DNA of 64,000 bases, from the NCBI GenBank assembly GCA_964424355.1, contig CAYRIO010000009.1, forward strand, positions 1 through 64,000, written 5' to 3'. Position 1 is the first letter of the stretch, and each line of letters starts with the position of its first letter. Below are positions 18,677 to 27,645 of this stretch, one piece after another. Under the pieces are notes generated by a model, which worked only from the letters and a program-made list of their open reading frames with translations, had not been told where the DNA came from and searched no databases. Position numbers and translations under genes: made by a program. The DNA comes from CAZEHS01 sp964424355 (GTDB lineage: Bacteria; Bacillota; Clostridia; Peptostreptococcales; Acidaminobacteraceae).

Positions 18677-18745
18677 ATGAACCTGTTGCATTCCAACACA
18701 TTTAAAACGAGATTAGAGAATTTATACAAATATTTCCCCTACGAT

Positions 18746-19369
18746 TCACTCACAGGCGACGTAAGCCATGACGGGCTCTGCCTCAACCCCGCGGATCTGC
18801 AGGGTATGTATCCAGAAATCATGAACCCCTTCCTGAATCCCGGTGAGGTTCAGGCCTTCGAAAATCAGAATATCCTTTTCCAGAAGTCTGATATGGGTTT
18901 CATGGCCCGGCTGATTTCGTTCAATGCCGGGTTGGTCAGTTCCCACAAAACTCAGCGGAAGCTCCGCAAGCCAGGCTGCTGCGGCTGAGTCCAGCCAGGG
19001 GAATTGAAAATCAAAGGTGCCCAAGGGAGCCTTCAGGGTTTTAAAGAAAAGCGCCCTGACATTTTCCAGAGGGAGTTTCCGCACATGATCCAGCCCAATA
19101 CTAATCACTGATGCCTCTGACACATCCAGGACATAAGCCCTGAAATTCGCGGGAAAACACTGGTAATCCGTGGAAGACTTGCCGCCTGGGATGGCATGCA
19201 GGGGGTAATCTACATGGGTTCCCGTATGCAGAGGCAAATGCAGGGCGCTTTCATAGATGCCATTCTTTTGAAAACTATGGGTGTTCTCAATGGTCGGCCG
19301 TTTGTCAGCCATATCCTTATAGACCACCATGGTCTCTGTGATGGGGTGGGATACTGGAATCCATTTCAT
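18746..19369 (-). CDS. Cyclase-family metal-dependent hydrolase
   Basis: A 207-residue protein of the cyclase family (PF04199), which includes kynurenine formamidase and isatin hydrolase. The metal-binding motif HTGTHVDYPLH (HxGTHxDxxxH) is intact, and the later conserved region GTDQPGIERN is present. The ATG at 19369 follows GGAGG. The gene lies 31 bases after cbiO with no terminator between, so it should be co-transcribed with the cobalt transporter under the cobalamin riboswitch. The substrate is unknown: amide or cyclic imide hydrolysis is the family norm, usually with Zn or Mn. Whether it uses cobalt is an inference from position only. Confidence 0.8.
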   Translation of the reverse strand: MKWIPVSHPITETMVVYKDMADKRPTIENTHSFQKNGIYESALHLPLHTGTHVDYPLHAIPGGKSSTDYQCFPANFRAYVLDVSEASVISIGLDHVRKLPLENVRALFFKTLKAPLGTFDFQFPWLDSAAAAWLAELPLSFVGTDQPGIERNQPGHETHIRLLEKDILIFEGLNLTGIQEGVHDFWIHTLQIRGVEAEPVMAYVACE

Positions 19370-19400
19370 CAGATGTCCTCCATTGGATAGCCGAAGCCCG

Positions 19401-20276
19401 TCATTCGGACTTTGCATGATCTCGCCAATTCACCAGGGATTTCCGGGCATCTGCGATGGTGTAGGCGGCATCCCCCAGTTCAAAATCATCCTGATTCTGG
19501 AGGATATCCATGAGATGGCCGATGCGGGGCATGCGAAGCCCCACCTTGCGCATGGTCTCCTTTTCAGCGAACACCTCGGTCGGTGTCCCCCGCAGGGCTA
19601 CAGTACCCTGATCCATCACATAGGCCTTATCGCAGTAGAGGGGCACGATATCGATATCATGGGTGGAAAGGATGATGGAAATCCCCAGCTCATCCTGGGT
19701 CTTGCGCAGGAGGTGCATGATTTCACTGACCCCCGACGGATCCAGCCCAGCGGTGGGTTCGTCAAAAATCATCACCTCCGGCTTCATGGCCAGTACCCCG
19801 GCAATGGCTACCCGCTTCTTCTGACCGAAGCTAAGGGCATGGGTGGGCCGATCCTTCAGCGCTGCTGTACCTGTCACCTCCATGGCCCAGGCTACCCGGG
19901 CCTGAACCTCTTCCCGGGGTAGTTTCAGATTCATGGGTCCAAAGGAGATATCCTGATAGACACTGGCTGAAAACAGCTGGTTATCGGAATCCTGGAACAC
20001 AAACCCCACCCGGCGGCGAAGATTCAGGAGTGCGGCAGGGGAGTAGGCATAGGGCTCCCCCTCCAACAGGAGGGCCCCGGAGGCAGGCTTCAGGATGCCG
20101 TTCATGCACAGGAGCAGCGTGGATTTCCCCGCGCCGTTCCCACCCAAAATGGCCGTGGTTTCCCCCTTGCCGATGGTGAGACTGATGCCCTTCAAGGCTT
20201 CCGTGCCATCCGGATAATTATATTTCAGGTTATCGACTTTAAGCATGTGTTGTGTCACGTGAGCACCGGCTTTCAT
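19401..20276 (-). CDS. cbiO: Energy-coupling factor transporter ATPase (cobalt)
   Basis: The ATPase component of the ECF-type cobalt importer, 291 residues. Walker A GGNGAGKST, Q-loop FVFQDSDNQLF, signature LSFGQKKR, Walker B VMIFDEPTAGLDP and the H-loop STHDID are all present. The first ATG (20276) and the ATG ten codons later (20246, giving MLKVDNLKYNYPDG) both lack a clear ribosome site; the shorter form matches usual CbiO starts better. It follows cbiQ by 24 bases. With CbiM, CbiN and CbiQ it makes a complete transporter. Confidence 0.93.
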   Translation of the reverse strand: MKAGAHVTQHMLKVDNLKYNYPDGTEALKGISLTIGKGETTAILGGNGAGKSTLLLCMNGILKPASGALLLEGEPYAYSPAALLNLRRRVGFVFQDSDNQLFSASVYQDISFGPMNLKLPREEVQARVAWAMEVTGTAALKDRPTHALSFGQKKRVAIAGVLAMKPEVMIFDEPTAGLDPSGVSEIMHLLRKTQDELGISIILSTHDIDIVPLYCDKAYVMDQGTVALRGTPTEVFAEKETMRKVGLRMPRIGHLMDILQNQDDFELGDAAYTIADARKSLVNWRDHAKSE

Positions 20277-20300
20277 AAGAAAAACATGGTTTACAAAGCA

Positions 20301-21071
20301 TCATCGGGTAAGGAACCACAGCCCCACCATCAGGGCGTTCAACAGACATGTGGCGAAGGTGAGGCGGGGGCTGAGGGTATATGCTTCTTCCAGCACTGTT
20401 AGTTCTCCTTGATAGCCACGGGATTCCAACGCGGTGTACAGGTCGTCCGACCGCTTCAACGCACGGACCAGCAGCATCGTCAGCATCGTTCCGAAGGACC
20501 GGTACGCCGTCTGCGGGGTACCATACCCCAGGCGGGCATGCTGCGCCGTCATGATGGCGGCAGAGGTATCCAGCAGCACGAAGATAAACCGGTAAATCAA
20601 TCCCATCAAGTCCGCAATCAGAACAGGAAGCCCCAGTTTGCGCAGGGCAGAAAGCAGCGCAACCATCGGCGTCGTCAGGGATAACGCATAGAGACAGGCA
20701 GTAGCCCCCAATGCTTTACAGAAGAGATTAACCGCCAAAAAAAGACTTTGGGGAGAGATACCCAGCCAATGACCGGCCACAGATACCGCTAACAGCAGTC
20801 CCTGCGGATCGGGATACACATTGATCAGGATGGTTATGATTCCAATGACCAGGAAGGTTATCGGAACCAGCATCAGTCGAAAAAAGAAAGCCAGGGGTAT
20901 GCCGCCCATCCGGACAGTATACCCCGTCATCACTAAAATCACCACTGCCGAAACCCATGGATTATTCAAAAGAACACAGGTGAACAGGGTTATCAGGGTA
21001 AACCCCATTTTTTGTCGCGGATCGACCGCCTTCTGCTTGGACAGATACGCATAATGGTCAATATGAATCAT
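20301..21071 (-). CDS. cbiQ: Cobalt ECF transporter T component
   Basis: A 256-residue membrane protein, the transmembrane coupling subunit that transfers ATPase motion to CbiM. It has the family N-terminus (DHYAYLSKQKAVDPRQKM, the DPRxK motif) and two coupling-helix motifs with A-R-G, visible as ARLGYGTPQ and ALESRGYQG. The start overlaps the cbiN stop by four bases (ATGA). Confidence 0.93.
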   Translation of the reverse strand: MIHIDHYAYLSKQKAVDPRQKMGFTLITLFTCVLLNNPWVSAVVILVMTGYTVRMGGIPLAFFFRLMLVPITFLVIGIITILINVYPDPQGLLLAVSVAGHWLGISPQSLFLAVNLFCKALGATACLYALSLTTPMVALLSALRKLGLPVLIADLMGLIYRFIFVLLDTSAAIMTAQHARLGYGTPQTAYRSFGTMLTMLLVRALKRSDDLYTALESRGYQGELTVLEEAYTLSPRLTFATCLLNALMVGLWFLTR

Positions 21072-21394
21072 CGCTTCTCATCAGCTTTCTCTTTGCGGCC
21101 TTTCCACAAACCCAGGAAATAGCCCATAACTCCGGCACCCAAAGCCGCCTGAGCGGAAAAGAACAGACTGGCGATCTCACCACTGGGCGGTTCCCAGATC
21201 GGCGTGAACCAGGGGGTGTACGCCGGTGCCAGCTGTGTGATCAGTGAGCCCGCCTGGTCATCCGCTCCCTTGAACTCCGCATGCTTCAGTAGGAACATGG
21301 GGGCCAAAGCCAAGGCAACGACCAGGAGCAGAAGCAAGATCGTCGTTCTGGCTTTAAAGGGGATATATCCAGCTTTTTCAGCAACCTGCTTCAT
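21068..21394 (-). CDS. cbiN: Cobalt transporter accessory subunit CbiN
   Basis: A 108-residue protein with two membrane helices flanking an outside loop containing FKGADDQAGSLI, the CbiN signature region. In the characterised Co2+ systems CbiN assists metal insertion into CbiM. It overlaps cbiM by 17 bases, has GGAGG inside the cbiM 3' end and overlaps cbiQ by four, so the three genes are translationally linked. Confidence 0.9.
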   Translation of the reverse strand: MKQVAEKAGYIPFKARTTILLLLLVVALALAPMFLLKHAEFKGADDQAGSLITQLAPAYTPWFTPIWEPPSGEIASLFFSAQAALGAGVMGYFLGLWKGRKEKADEKR

Positions 21395-22142
21395 GGTGTC
21401 CCTCCTTCTTTTTTGAAAAGAACTTCAAAGCCTCCAGGCCTTCATGATTGTACGCAGCAATCGCATTGAAGACAATCACCGTAAGTATGCCCTCGCTGAT
21501 GGCCAGGGGCAGCTGTGTCATCGCAAAGATTCCAGAGAATTTCACGAAGGATGCCATGATCCCGCCGGTTTCCGACGGAAACGCCAGAGCAAGCTGCAGG
21601 GAGGTGGTGACATACGTCAGCAGATCTCCCAGGGATGCCGCTAAAAATACACTGAGCCACTGCGGTCCGCCCAGTTTCTTTACCAGGTGATACACCCCGT
21701 AAGCCACAAAGGGCCCTACCACAGCCATGGAAAACGTATTGGCCCCCAGTGTTGTAAGGCCGCCGTGAGCCAGCAGCAGCGCCTGAAACAGCAGGACAAT
21801 CAGTCCCAGGACACTCATCGTCGTCGGACCGAACAGGATGGCCCCAAGGCCGACTCCTGTTGGATGAGAACAGCTCCCGGTAACCGATGGAATCTTCAGC
21901 GCTGACAAGACGAAGGCGAAGGCCCCAACCAGGGCCAGCAGCATCTTCAGCTTGGGATTGTCCTTTACCTTTTTTTGAATTGAAAAATACCCCAAAATCA
22001 CAAAGGGAATGGTCAGAGTCCCCCACGAGACAGCCCAGATCGGCGGCAGAAATCCCTCCATGATGTGCATGCCCGCTACCGAAACAGGCATCATGACCAG
22101 CATCAGAGCAACGCCGATCACTAATTGATATTTACGGTTCAT
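21378..22142 (-). CDS. cbiM: Cobalt transporter substrate-capture subunit CbiM
   Basis: A 254-residue membrane protein that binds Co2+ through its N-terminus. The first hydrophobic stretch ends in GMHIMEGFLPP; after signal removal the mature N-terminus would be MHIMEG, whose His is a metal ligand in this family. SCSHPTGVGLGAILFGP is the second family hallmark. The first gene of the cobalt operon, it lies 30 bases downstream of a riboswitch-linked terminator, with AGGAGG before the ATG. Confidence 0.94.
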   Translation of the reverse strand: MNRKYQLVIGVALMLVMMPVSVAGMHIMEGFLPPIWAVSWGTLTIPFVILGYFSIQKKVKDNPKLKMLLALVGAFAFVLSALKIPSVTGSCSHPTGVGLGAILFGPTTMSVLGLIVLLFQALLLAHGGLTTLGANTFSMAVVGPFVAYGVYHLVKKLGGPQWLSVFLAASLGDLLTYVTTSLQLALAFPSETGGIMASFVKFSGIFAMTQLPLAISEGILTVIVFNAIAAYNHEGLEALKFFSKKKEGHHEAGC

Positions 22143-22171
22143 AAATCCTCCTGGTTTATCCCTTCAATTTA

Positions 22172-22206
22172 AAAAACCCTCACACAGTCGGCTGCGTGAG
22201 GGTTAT
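22172..22206 (-). terminator. Regulated terminator of the cobalamin riboswitch
   Basis: Read on the minus strand, AACCCTCAC..GTGAGGGTT is followed by TTTTTT, between the riboswitch and cbiM. It fits the expression platform of a transcription-terminating riboswitch that shuts off cobalt uptake when cobalamin is abundant. Confidence 0.85.
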
Positions 22207-22269
22207 GCTGATCCACTATCGATTGCTGGATCCATGCAAAACACCCCCTATCGCTCGTAGAGAACTGGC

Positions 22270-22432
22270 GTTGATCTTACAGGCAGGTCTTCTGGCTCGA
22301 GCGTCATCACAGTGCCCGCCTTCCCGGTTTCCCAGTGGCATATTGGACACTACTCCTCTCTTACAGCGGCGGGACCGCGTGGGATTTTGACCCACTTCCC
22401 TTTTTAAGCTGAACTTCAGCACCTGTAAATGT
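22270..22432 (-). promoter_or_regulatory. Adenosylcobalamin riboswitch
   Basis: On the minus strand the conserved elements appear in order: AAAGGGAA, GGTCAAAATCC, CGGTCCCGCCGCTGTAA, the B12-box core GCCACTG, GGGAAGG and a closing GAAGACCTGCC. A good promoter lies just upstream and an intrinsic terminator just downstream. It controls cbiMNQO and the cyclase-family gene. Confidence 0.96.
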
Positions 22433-22447
22433 TATTCACTTGGGTTC

Positions 22448-22476
22448 ATTCTATCACGGGAAATTTCGGCAGTCAA
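22448..22476 (-). promoter_or_regulatory. Promoter of the cbi operon
   Basis: On the minus strand TTGACT (22471-22476) and TAGAAT (22448-22453) are separated by exactly 17 bases. The predicted transcription start is a few bases before the riboswitch, consistent with a housekeeping sigma factor. Confidence 0.75.
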
Positions 22477-22490
22477 TGCAGAGCCCATGC

Positions 22491-25190
22491 TCAGCGCTCC
22501 TGATAGACCAGCGTGAGAATTTCCCTTTTCAGGAGACGCAAAGCGGCGTCGATATGCTCTCCTCCCGGTTCAGACAAGGCTTCCTGAAGCCTCAACGCCT
22601 GCGAATGCAGTGGTTCAAGCTTCAGGTTACCAGAGCCGCCTACCAGTCGGTGAAGCACATTCTCTTTTTCCTCCGGCGTTCCTGCTGACAGAGCTGCATC
22701 CAGGTCATCCATCAGTTGAGGCAGTGTCTTGACATACCCATTGATCAGCAGGGCGGCATCTTCTTGGTCTATCTCCATATCAACCGTCAGCTTTTCAATT
22801 GCCGCGGTGAAGGATCCCGATGTCCCATAATGATTCTCCAAGTCATTGTCAGCGAATTCTCCCAGTTTTTCGTACGCAGGCAGATACCTGCTGAGTATCC
22901 CATTGAAAACCGTCCTGCTGATAGGCTTGCTCATATAATCGTCCATACCGGCTTCCAGGCATTTCGCCCGGTCTCCCACCATGGCGTTGGCTGTCATCGC
23001 TACAATTGCCGGCCGTTTTCGTCCGACCGTTTCCTGACGGATGATCCGGGTGGCTTCATAGCCGTCCATGCCCGGCATCTGGCAATCCATCAGAATCAGA
23101 TCGTAATCGTTCATCCGGAACGCCTGAACCGCCTCTTCCCCATCCATGGCGATATCACATTCCAACCCCTTGTTTTCAAGCATCACCGCAATCAGCTTGG
23201 TATTGATATCATTATCCTCTGCTAAAAGGATTCGGGGCATCTGTTCCTGGGTGCCAACCACGGCGATATCAGCCAGCGGCATGTTGGAAAGGTCACTGAG
23301 AGCATCTGTCGGAAGACCCTCTGCCCCCTGGAGCCGAACGATGAAATGAAAGGTTGAGCCACTGCCATAAACGCTTTCAACCCAAATATCACCGCCCATA
23401 AGCCGTGTCAGCTCCCGGGTGATGGACAATCCCAGACCTGACCCGCCATATCGCCGGCTGGTCGATGCGTCCGCTTGGATGAAGGGCTCGAAGAGGGTCT
23501 CGATATCCTCTTCCCGAATTCCTATGCCCGTGTCACTGACCATAAAATGCAGGATAACGCCTTCCTCTTCCGGATGGATCCGCTCCACAGAAAGGCGGAT
23601 AGCCCCCTTTTCAGTGAATTTGACCGCATTATTCAGCAGGTTGATCAGAATCTGTTTCAGCCGTGAGGGGTCCCCAATGACCACCTCCGGCAGATTATTC
23701 AAAAACTCAATTTGGATGCCGGGCCCCGGCGCCTTGGGAGCGATCAGTGCCACTGCATTTTCAATCACTTGCCGTGGTCGGAAATCTCTGGACTCCAGAA
23801 TCATACGCCCCGCTTCAATGCGGGAAAAATCAAGGATTTCATTGATCAGGTACAGCAGGATTTCCGAAGCGTTCCAGGCTTCATGGAGGTAATTTTTCTG
23901 CGTTTCTGAAAGAGAGGTCCGTTGCAGCAGATCCAAGAAACCCAGAATCCCATTCATCGGCGTCCGGATTTCATGGGACATATTGGCCAAGAACTGACCC
24001 TTCATGATATTTGCAGCCTCAGCAGAACGGCCGGCCAGTACCAGCTCCCGCTCAGCCTGCTTCCGCGCCGTAATATCCCGGGAAACGCCAATCAGACCGG
24101 ATGCGCACCCTTCCTCATCAAAAAACGGGGTCTTCATGGTTTCGATTTCAATAACGGATCCGTCCGCCAGGGTGATGGTCTCTTCATTGGTGACAGGCAC
24201 CCCCGCCTCCAGCATTTCTCGATCCTTTTGTCTGAAAAATTCTGCAAGCTTCTTGTCCTTCACAAAATCCAAATCTGTTTTTCCGATGATTTCCTCTTCA
24301 CTCAGCCCGATGAATTTCTCTGAAAAAGCGATGTTGCATCCCAAATAGACGCTGTCCGCATCTTTATAGAAGATAAGATCCGGAATCGCGTCCATCATGG
24401 ATTTCAGGAACCGTTTCTGCCCCTTCAGCTCCTGCTGGAGCTTACGCTGTTCCGTAATGATCCGGGACATGCCCGTTGTCCCTGTTATTTGCCCATAAGC
24501 ATCAAAAATGGGGGCTTTAAAGGTTTCAACCCATTCCAGATGGTCTCCTTGAAGGATGAACTCTTCCAGGGAAAGCTGCGTTCCGGATTGCACGACATAC
24601 TGATCATCATCACAGTATTTACGGGCGATTGCTACAGGCCAAATATCGAAATCGGTCTTCCCGATCAGCGCATCTGCGGTTTTCCCGACCAGTGCCTCAA
24701 AGGGCTTGTTGACGGCAATGAATCGCCCCTTTTCATCCTTCATCCAGGCATAAAAAGGCAAGTTATCCAGCATCGCTGCCAACTGAGCTTTTGAATCCAG
24801 CGCTTCCGATTCTCGTTTTCTCAGATCCGTCATATCCTTGCAAATGCCGAAATAAGCGTCAGCCTCACGGAAGCGCCCCTGAAATATGCGGCTTTCAACC
24901 TGGATGAGTTCTCCCGATTTTGCCACCAGCGGAATGGTGCAGGTCTGCTCATTCCCTCCCAAAAGCCGTTCAACGGTTTGAGACACCTCGCTTGCCCGGC
25001 TTTCAGGATGCAACATCAGAATATTCATGCCGAGCAGTTGCGCTTCAGGATATCCCAATCGCCTGACCAGGGCTCTGTTACCCGTCAGCAGTCTTCCTTT
25101 TTCGTCTAAAATATAGATCAGATCTTCAACTTCATTGAATATCCGTTCATATGGATCACACTTCAAGTCAGATCCCCCCTGACCAACCAT
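22491..25190 (-). CDS. Hybrid sensor histidine kinase (three PAS, HisKA, HATPase, receiver, Hpt)
   Basis: An 899-residue soluble kinase with no membrane helix. In order: PAS about 12-130, PAS about 140-255, PAS about 260-385, HisKA with SHEIRTPMNG (His406), HATPase_c about 505-625 with DTGIGI and GGSGLGLSI, receiver domain with LMDCQMPGMDG (Asp about 699), and a C-terminal Hpt domain with HRLVGGSGNL (His847). It carries a whole internal phosphorelay; the final receiver partner is not nearby. ATG at 25190 has no ribosome site. A TTG at 25166 after AGGGGGGA is a good alternative. The adjacent electron-transfer operon ends with its own terminator, so a shared role is only possible, not shown. 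Confidence 0.9.
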   Translation of the reverse strand: MVGQGGSDLKCDPYERIFNEVEDLIYILDEKGRLLTGNRALVRRLGYPEAQLLGMNILMLHPESRASEVSQTVERLLGGNEQTCTIPLVAKSGELIQVESRIFQGRFREADAYFGICKDMTDLRKRESEALDSKAQLAAMLDNLPFYAWMKDEKGRFIAVNKPFEALVGKTADALIGKTDFDIWPVAIARKYCDDDQYVVQSGTQLSLEEFILQGDHLEWVETFKAPIFDAYGQITGTTGMSRIITEQRKLQQELKGQKRFLKSMMDAIPDLIFYKDADSVYLGCNIAFSEKFIGLSEEEIIGKTDLDFVKDKKLAEFFRQKDREMLEAGVPVTNEETITLADGSVIEIETMKTPFFDEEGCASGLIGVSRDITARKQAERELVLAGRSAEAANIMKGQFLANMSHEIRTPMNGILGFLDLLQRTSLSETQKNYLHEAWNASEILLYLINEILDFSRIEAGRMILESRDFRPRQVIENAVALIAPKAPGPGIQIEFLNNLPEVVIGDPSRLKQILINLLNNAVKFTEKGAIRLSVERIHPEEEGVILHFMVSDTGIGIREEDIETLFEPFIQADASTSRRYGGSGLGLSITRELTRLMGGDIWVESVYGSGSTFHFIVRLQGAEGLPTDALSDLSNMPLADIAVVGTQEQMPRILLAEDNDINTKLIAVMLENKGLECDIAMDGEEAVQAFRMNDYDLILMDCQMPGMDGYEATRIIRQETVGRKRPAIVAMTANAMVGDRAKCLEAGMDDYMSKPISRTVFNGILSRYLPAYEKLGEFADNDLENHYGTSGSFTAAIEKLTVDMEIDQEDAALLINGYVKTLPQLMDDLDAALSAGTPEEKENVLHRLVGGSGNLKLEPLHSQALRLQEALSEPGGEHIDAALRLLKREILTLVYQER

Positions 25191-25240
25191 CCGAACTACC
25201 CTGAGCGGGCTGGATGGTTAGAAGTTCATGGGGGATTGAT
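25168..25240 (-). promoter_or_regulatory. Large inverted repeat at the sensor kinase start
   Basis: Inner arms AACCATCC and GGATGGTT and outer arms AATCCCCC and GGGGGGAT nest around the possible ATG. The 3' outer arm is the G-rich ribosome site of the alternative TTG start, so folding of the messenger would hide it. It could equally be a DNA operator. Confidence 0.5.
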
Positions 25241-25291
25241 ACCCACTTTCACCGTGCATAACCTTACTTTGACTCTTTTGAAGGCGAGCCT

Positions 25292-25330
25292 CAAAAAAAA
25301 ATAAGGAAGACGGCAATTCCTCCGTCCTCC
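25292..25330 (-). terminator. Terminator of the electron-transfer operon
   Basis: On the minus strand the arms GGAGGACGG and CCGTCTTCC are followed by TTATTTTTTTTT. It lies just past the YCII gene, the last of that operon. Confidence 0.85.
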
Positions 25331-25342
25331 GTAATCTCCTGC

Positions 25343-25642
25343 TCACTCTTTCATAAAGGTCGCCGCTACCTTGCACGGAGTCACCTCGACACGCTCCCAT
25401 ACACGTCCCAGAACATAGGGCTCTGTCCTCAGCCAGGCATCCAGGGCATCCCGATCGGGATACTCCACCACCAGGAACGACCCGATCATTTTACCCGATG
25501 CATCCAGCAAAGCCGCTCCGTAGAGATGCTCACGCCTTTCAGACGCTTCCGCCACACCCTTTAGATGGGCAGCCCGGGCAGCCAATCTTCTTTCCAGGGC
25601 GTTTTCATCGGTACCGTCCGTACCGGTCACTAAAAACTGCAT
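25343..25642 (-). CDS. YCII-related (YciI-like) small protein
   Basis: A 99-residue protein of the YCII/dimeric alpha-beta barrel family, seen in MQFLVTGTDG..., the central GSFLVVEYPDRDALDAWL and a C-terminal VEVTPCKV. Members include hydrolase- or dehalogenase-like enzymes and many of unknown role. ATG at 25642 has AGGAGG. It begins 45 bases after the prenyltransferase stop and is the last gene before the terminator. Its place in a quinone/electron-transfer operon is unusual and its function is not known. Confidence 0.8.
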   Translation of the reverse strand: MQFLVTGTDGTDENALERRLAARAAHLKGVAEASERREHLYGAALLDASGKMIGSFLVVEYPDRDALDAWLRTEPYVLGRVWERVEVTPCKVAATFMKE

Positions 25643-25687
25643 GATATTCCTCCTCAGGGGGATCCAACGCGTCCGCCAGCTCTGCAT

Positions 25688-26635
25688 TTATAATAACCAT
25701 ACCCCGATTCCCATTCCAAGACAATACATTCCCGCAACCCATAAAAAGCTTTTGACCGAGAGAACGAAGGTCTTTTCTTTGGACGGGTCCGCTGAAAATC
25801 TCTTGGAGGCTTTGAATACAGGAAACGCAGCTAGAAATACCACCCCGCAGGAACTCGGAATCCATCCCATTAAAAGGTCCAGCAAAATCCCCAGAAATTG
25901 CGCCAGATAAAGTCCTCTGGACAGCCGAAGTCCCCATTCTAGCCCGATCAGGATCGGAAGAGTCTGCCTGCCGTTGACCCGATCTTCCTCCAGATCGCAC
26001 AGGTTGTTGCTCAGCATGATATTGGAAATGCCGCAGATCAGCGGAAAGGACACCGCAAAAATATGCAGGATTTCGTACAGGTTCAGATCCAAATTCAGAA
26101 CGGGTCCGGAAAGGCCAAGATGAACCCAGCCCAGCTGGAACACGTGAATGTATGTGCTGAGGAACACAATCACAAAACCCATGAAAAAGCCCGAAACGGC
26201 TTCACTGAGCGGTGTTCTTGAAATAGGTACCGGCCCCCAGGAATACAACAGTCCCACCCCGAAGGCAAGCCCCCCGATAAAAAGCACCACCCAATCGGTT
26301 CGAAGTACCAGCAGGAGTCCAAAAACTACCCCTGCTGCCACCAGCAGAGCAATGGTCCTAAAGCTCGTCTTCAGACTGATGCCGTCCCGCACCAGTGTAT
26401 TATGCCGCTCGTAATTATAGCCTTCTGTTTGGACCGCCTTCATAAAATCCGTATAATGATTGGAGGCTGTGGTGGCCATATCGATGCAAAGCAGGGATAG
26501 AGCCATGAGGAACAGATTGATCGGGTCCAGTTGTTGGTACGCCCAGAGAGTGTACAGGGTCCCCAAAAGGAGGGGCAGCATGCTGGCCAGCTTGGTACGC
26601 AGCTCTACATAGTGAAGGAAGGATCCCAGTGTCAT
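25688..26635 (-). CDS. UbiA-family prenyltransferase (MenA/DmkA-like)
   Basis: A 315-residue membrane prenyltransferase. The two Asp-rich Mg-diphosphate motifs are NHYTDFMKA (NxxxD) and NNLCDLEEDRVNGRQTLP (DxxxD). Such enzymes attach a polyprenyl chain to a naphthoate ring. ATG at 26635 is preferred (GAAGGGGG upstream, ten bases after the preceding stop) over a longer frame from 26707. With the polyprenyl synthase and Ndh2-type genes just upstream it matches DmkA of the Listeria extracellular electron transfer locus, which makes a dedicated demethylmenaquinone. It could also be the only MenA of the cell. Confidence 0.86.
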   Translation of the reverse strand: MTLGSFLHYVELRTKLASMLPLLLGTLYTLWAYQQLDPINLFLMALSLLCIDMATTASNHYTDFMKAVQTEGYNYERHNTLVRDGISLKTSFRTIALLVAAGVVFGLLLVLRTDWVVLFIGGLAFGVGLLYSWGPVPISRTPLSEAVSGFFMGFVIVFLSTYIHVFQLGWVHLGLSGPVLNLDLNLYEILHIFAVSFPLICGISNIMLSNNLCDLEEDRVNGRQTLPILIGLEWGLRLSRGLYLAQFLGILLDLLMGWIPSSCGVVFLAAFPVFKASKRFSADPSKEKTFVLSVKSFLWVAGMYCLGMGIGVWLL

Positions 26636-26645
26636 AAGGCCCCCT

Positions 26646-27629
26646 TCAAACCTGTCGCTGAAGCAGGCGCGGAAGCGTTGCAGCCAATGTGCTTTTCCCC
26701 GGTCCATCCGGCAGGCGTTTCAGATATTTCATCGCCTTATCCGTATAATCGGCGGCAACCTGTTCCGAGGCTTCCAGGGTGGATGAATCTCTCATCAGCC
26801 GCTTCAGCTCTCCGGCATCCGCCGCTTGGATGACGCCCTGATCCAACAGGCTTCTTATCTGGGCACCGAACGGCCCTTTCATCCCCATTATCAGAGGCAG
26901 GGTGAAACAGCCCTGCTGAATATCCATCAGGGTGTCTTTCCCAAAGACCTTGGAATCCCCCCGATAATCCAAGAGGTCATCGATGATCTGAAAGGCCATC
27001 CCCACACAGTACCCGATCCTGGTCAGCGTCTTGGCAACCGCATCCGCCGCGCCGGCTTCCCGGGCACCGGCGAACAGGCTGACAGCAAAAAGACCTGCTG
27101 TCTTGCCCGCAATGATTTTTTTATACTCCCGAAGGGTCAGGTCTGGATTATGACGGTTTTGGTACTGCCGGATTTCTCCCAGACACACCTGGGAAACACC
27201 CCTGGACAACACCTTCAGCGTTTCCCTGTCATAGGCGTGCTCTGACAGCATCAGAAAACATTGGCACAGCAGGTAGTCCCCCATATAGACCGCGAATTCC
27301 TTCCCATAGCGCGACTGAATGGTCTCCTGTCCCCGCCGGAGCCGGGATTCATCCACCACGTCATCATGGATCAGCGTGGCCAGATGCAGGTTTTCAATGG
27401 CCGCAGCCAAGGTCAGAAGACCTTGGCGTTTTTCGGCATCCGGCGTGGGGCCAAACCGGCTCCCCATCATGAATAGAGCCGGGCGAAGCATTTTCCCCCC
27501 GGTAGCGGTCAAATAATCCACGGATTCGTTAAGGAAAGCCTCGCTGGACTGATTCACTTCGTTGATGATGCCAAGGATCTCATTCAGCTCCGATGCAATT
27601 TCGGGATAATCCGACCAAAAAGAATTCAT
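26646..27629 (-). CDS. Polyprenyl diphosphate synthase (HepT/DmkB-like)
   Basis: A 327-residue trans-prenyltransferase that builds the isoprenoid tail of a quinone. The first Asp-rich motif is LIHDDVVDES, the second QIIDDLLDYRGD. GGKMLRPALFMM is the substrate-binding region. ATG at 27629 follows GGAG; an ATG four codons upstream and a TTG at 27653 lack a site. It is co-transcribed between the Ndh2 gene (17 bases upstream) and the prenyltransferase gene (ten bases downstream). It corresponds to DmkB in flavin-based electron transfer loci. Confidence 0.88.
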   Translation of the reverse strand: MNSFWSDYPEIASELNEILGIINEVNQSSEAFLNESVDYLTATGGKMLRPALFMMGSRFGPTPDAEKRQGLLTLAAAIENLHLATLIHDDVVDESRLRRGQETIQSRYGKEFAVYMGDYLLCQCFLMLSEHAYDRETLKVLSRGVSQVCLGEIRQYQNRHNPDLTLREYKKIIAGKTAGLFAVSLFAGAREAGAADAVAKTLTRIGYCVGMAFQIIDDLLDYRGDSKVFGKDTLMDIQQGCFTLPLIMGMKGPFGAQIRSLLDQGVIQAADAGELKRLMRDSSTLEASEQVAADYTDKAMKYLKRLPDGPGKSTLAATLPRLLQRQV

Positions 27630-27645
27630 AGGTTGCTCCATTTTT

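Noticed and set aside
18605..18988. Plus-strand frame of 127 codons past the permease leader
   Set aside because: It runs through a strong terminator hairpin and into the antisense of the cyclase-family gene; no ribosome site.
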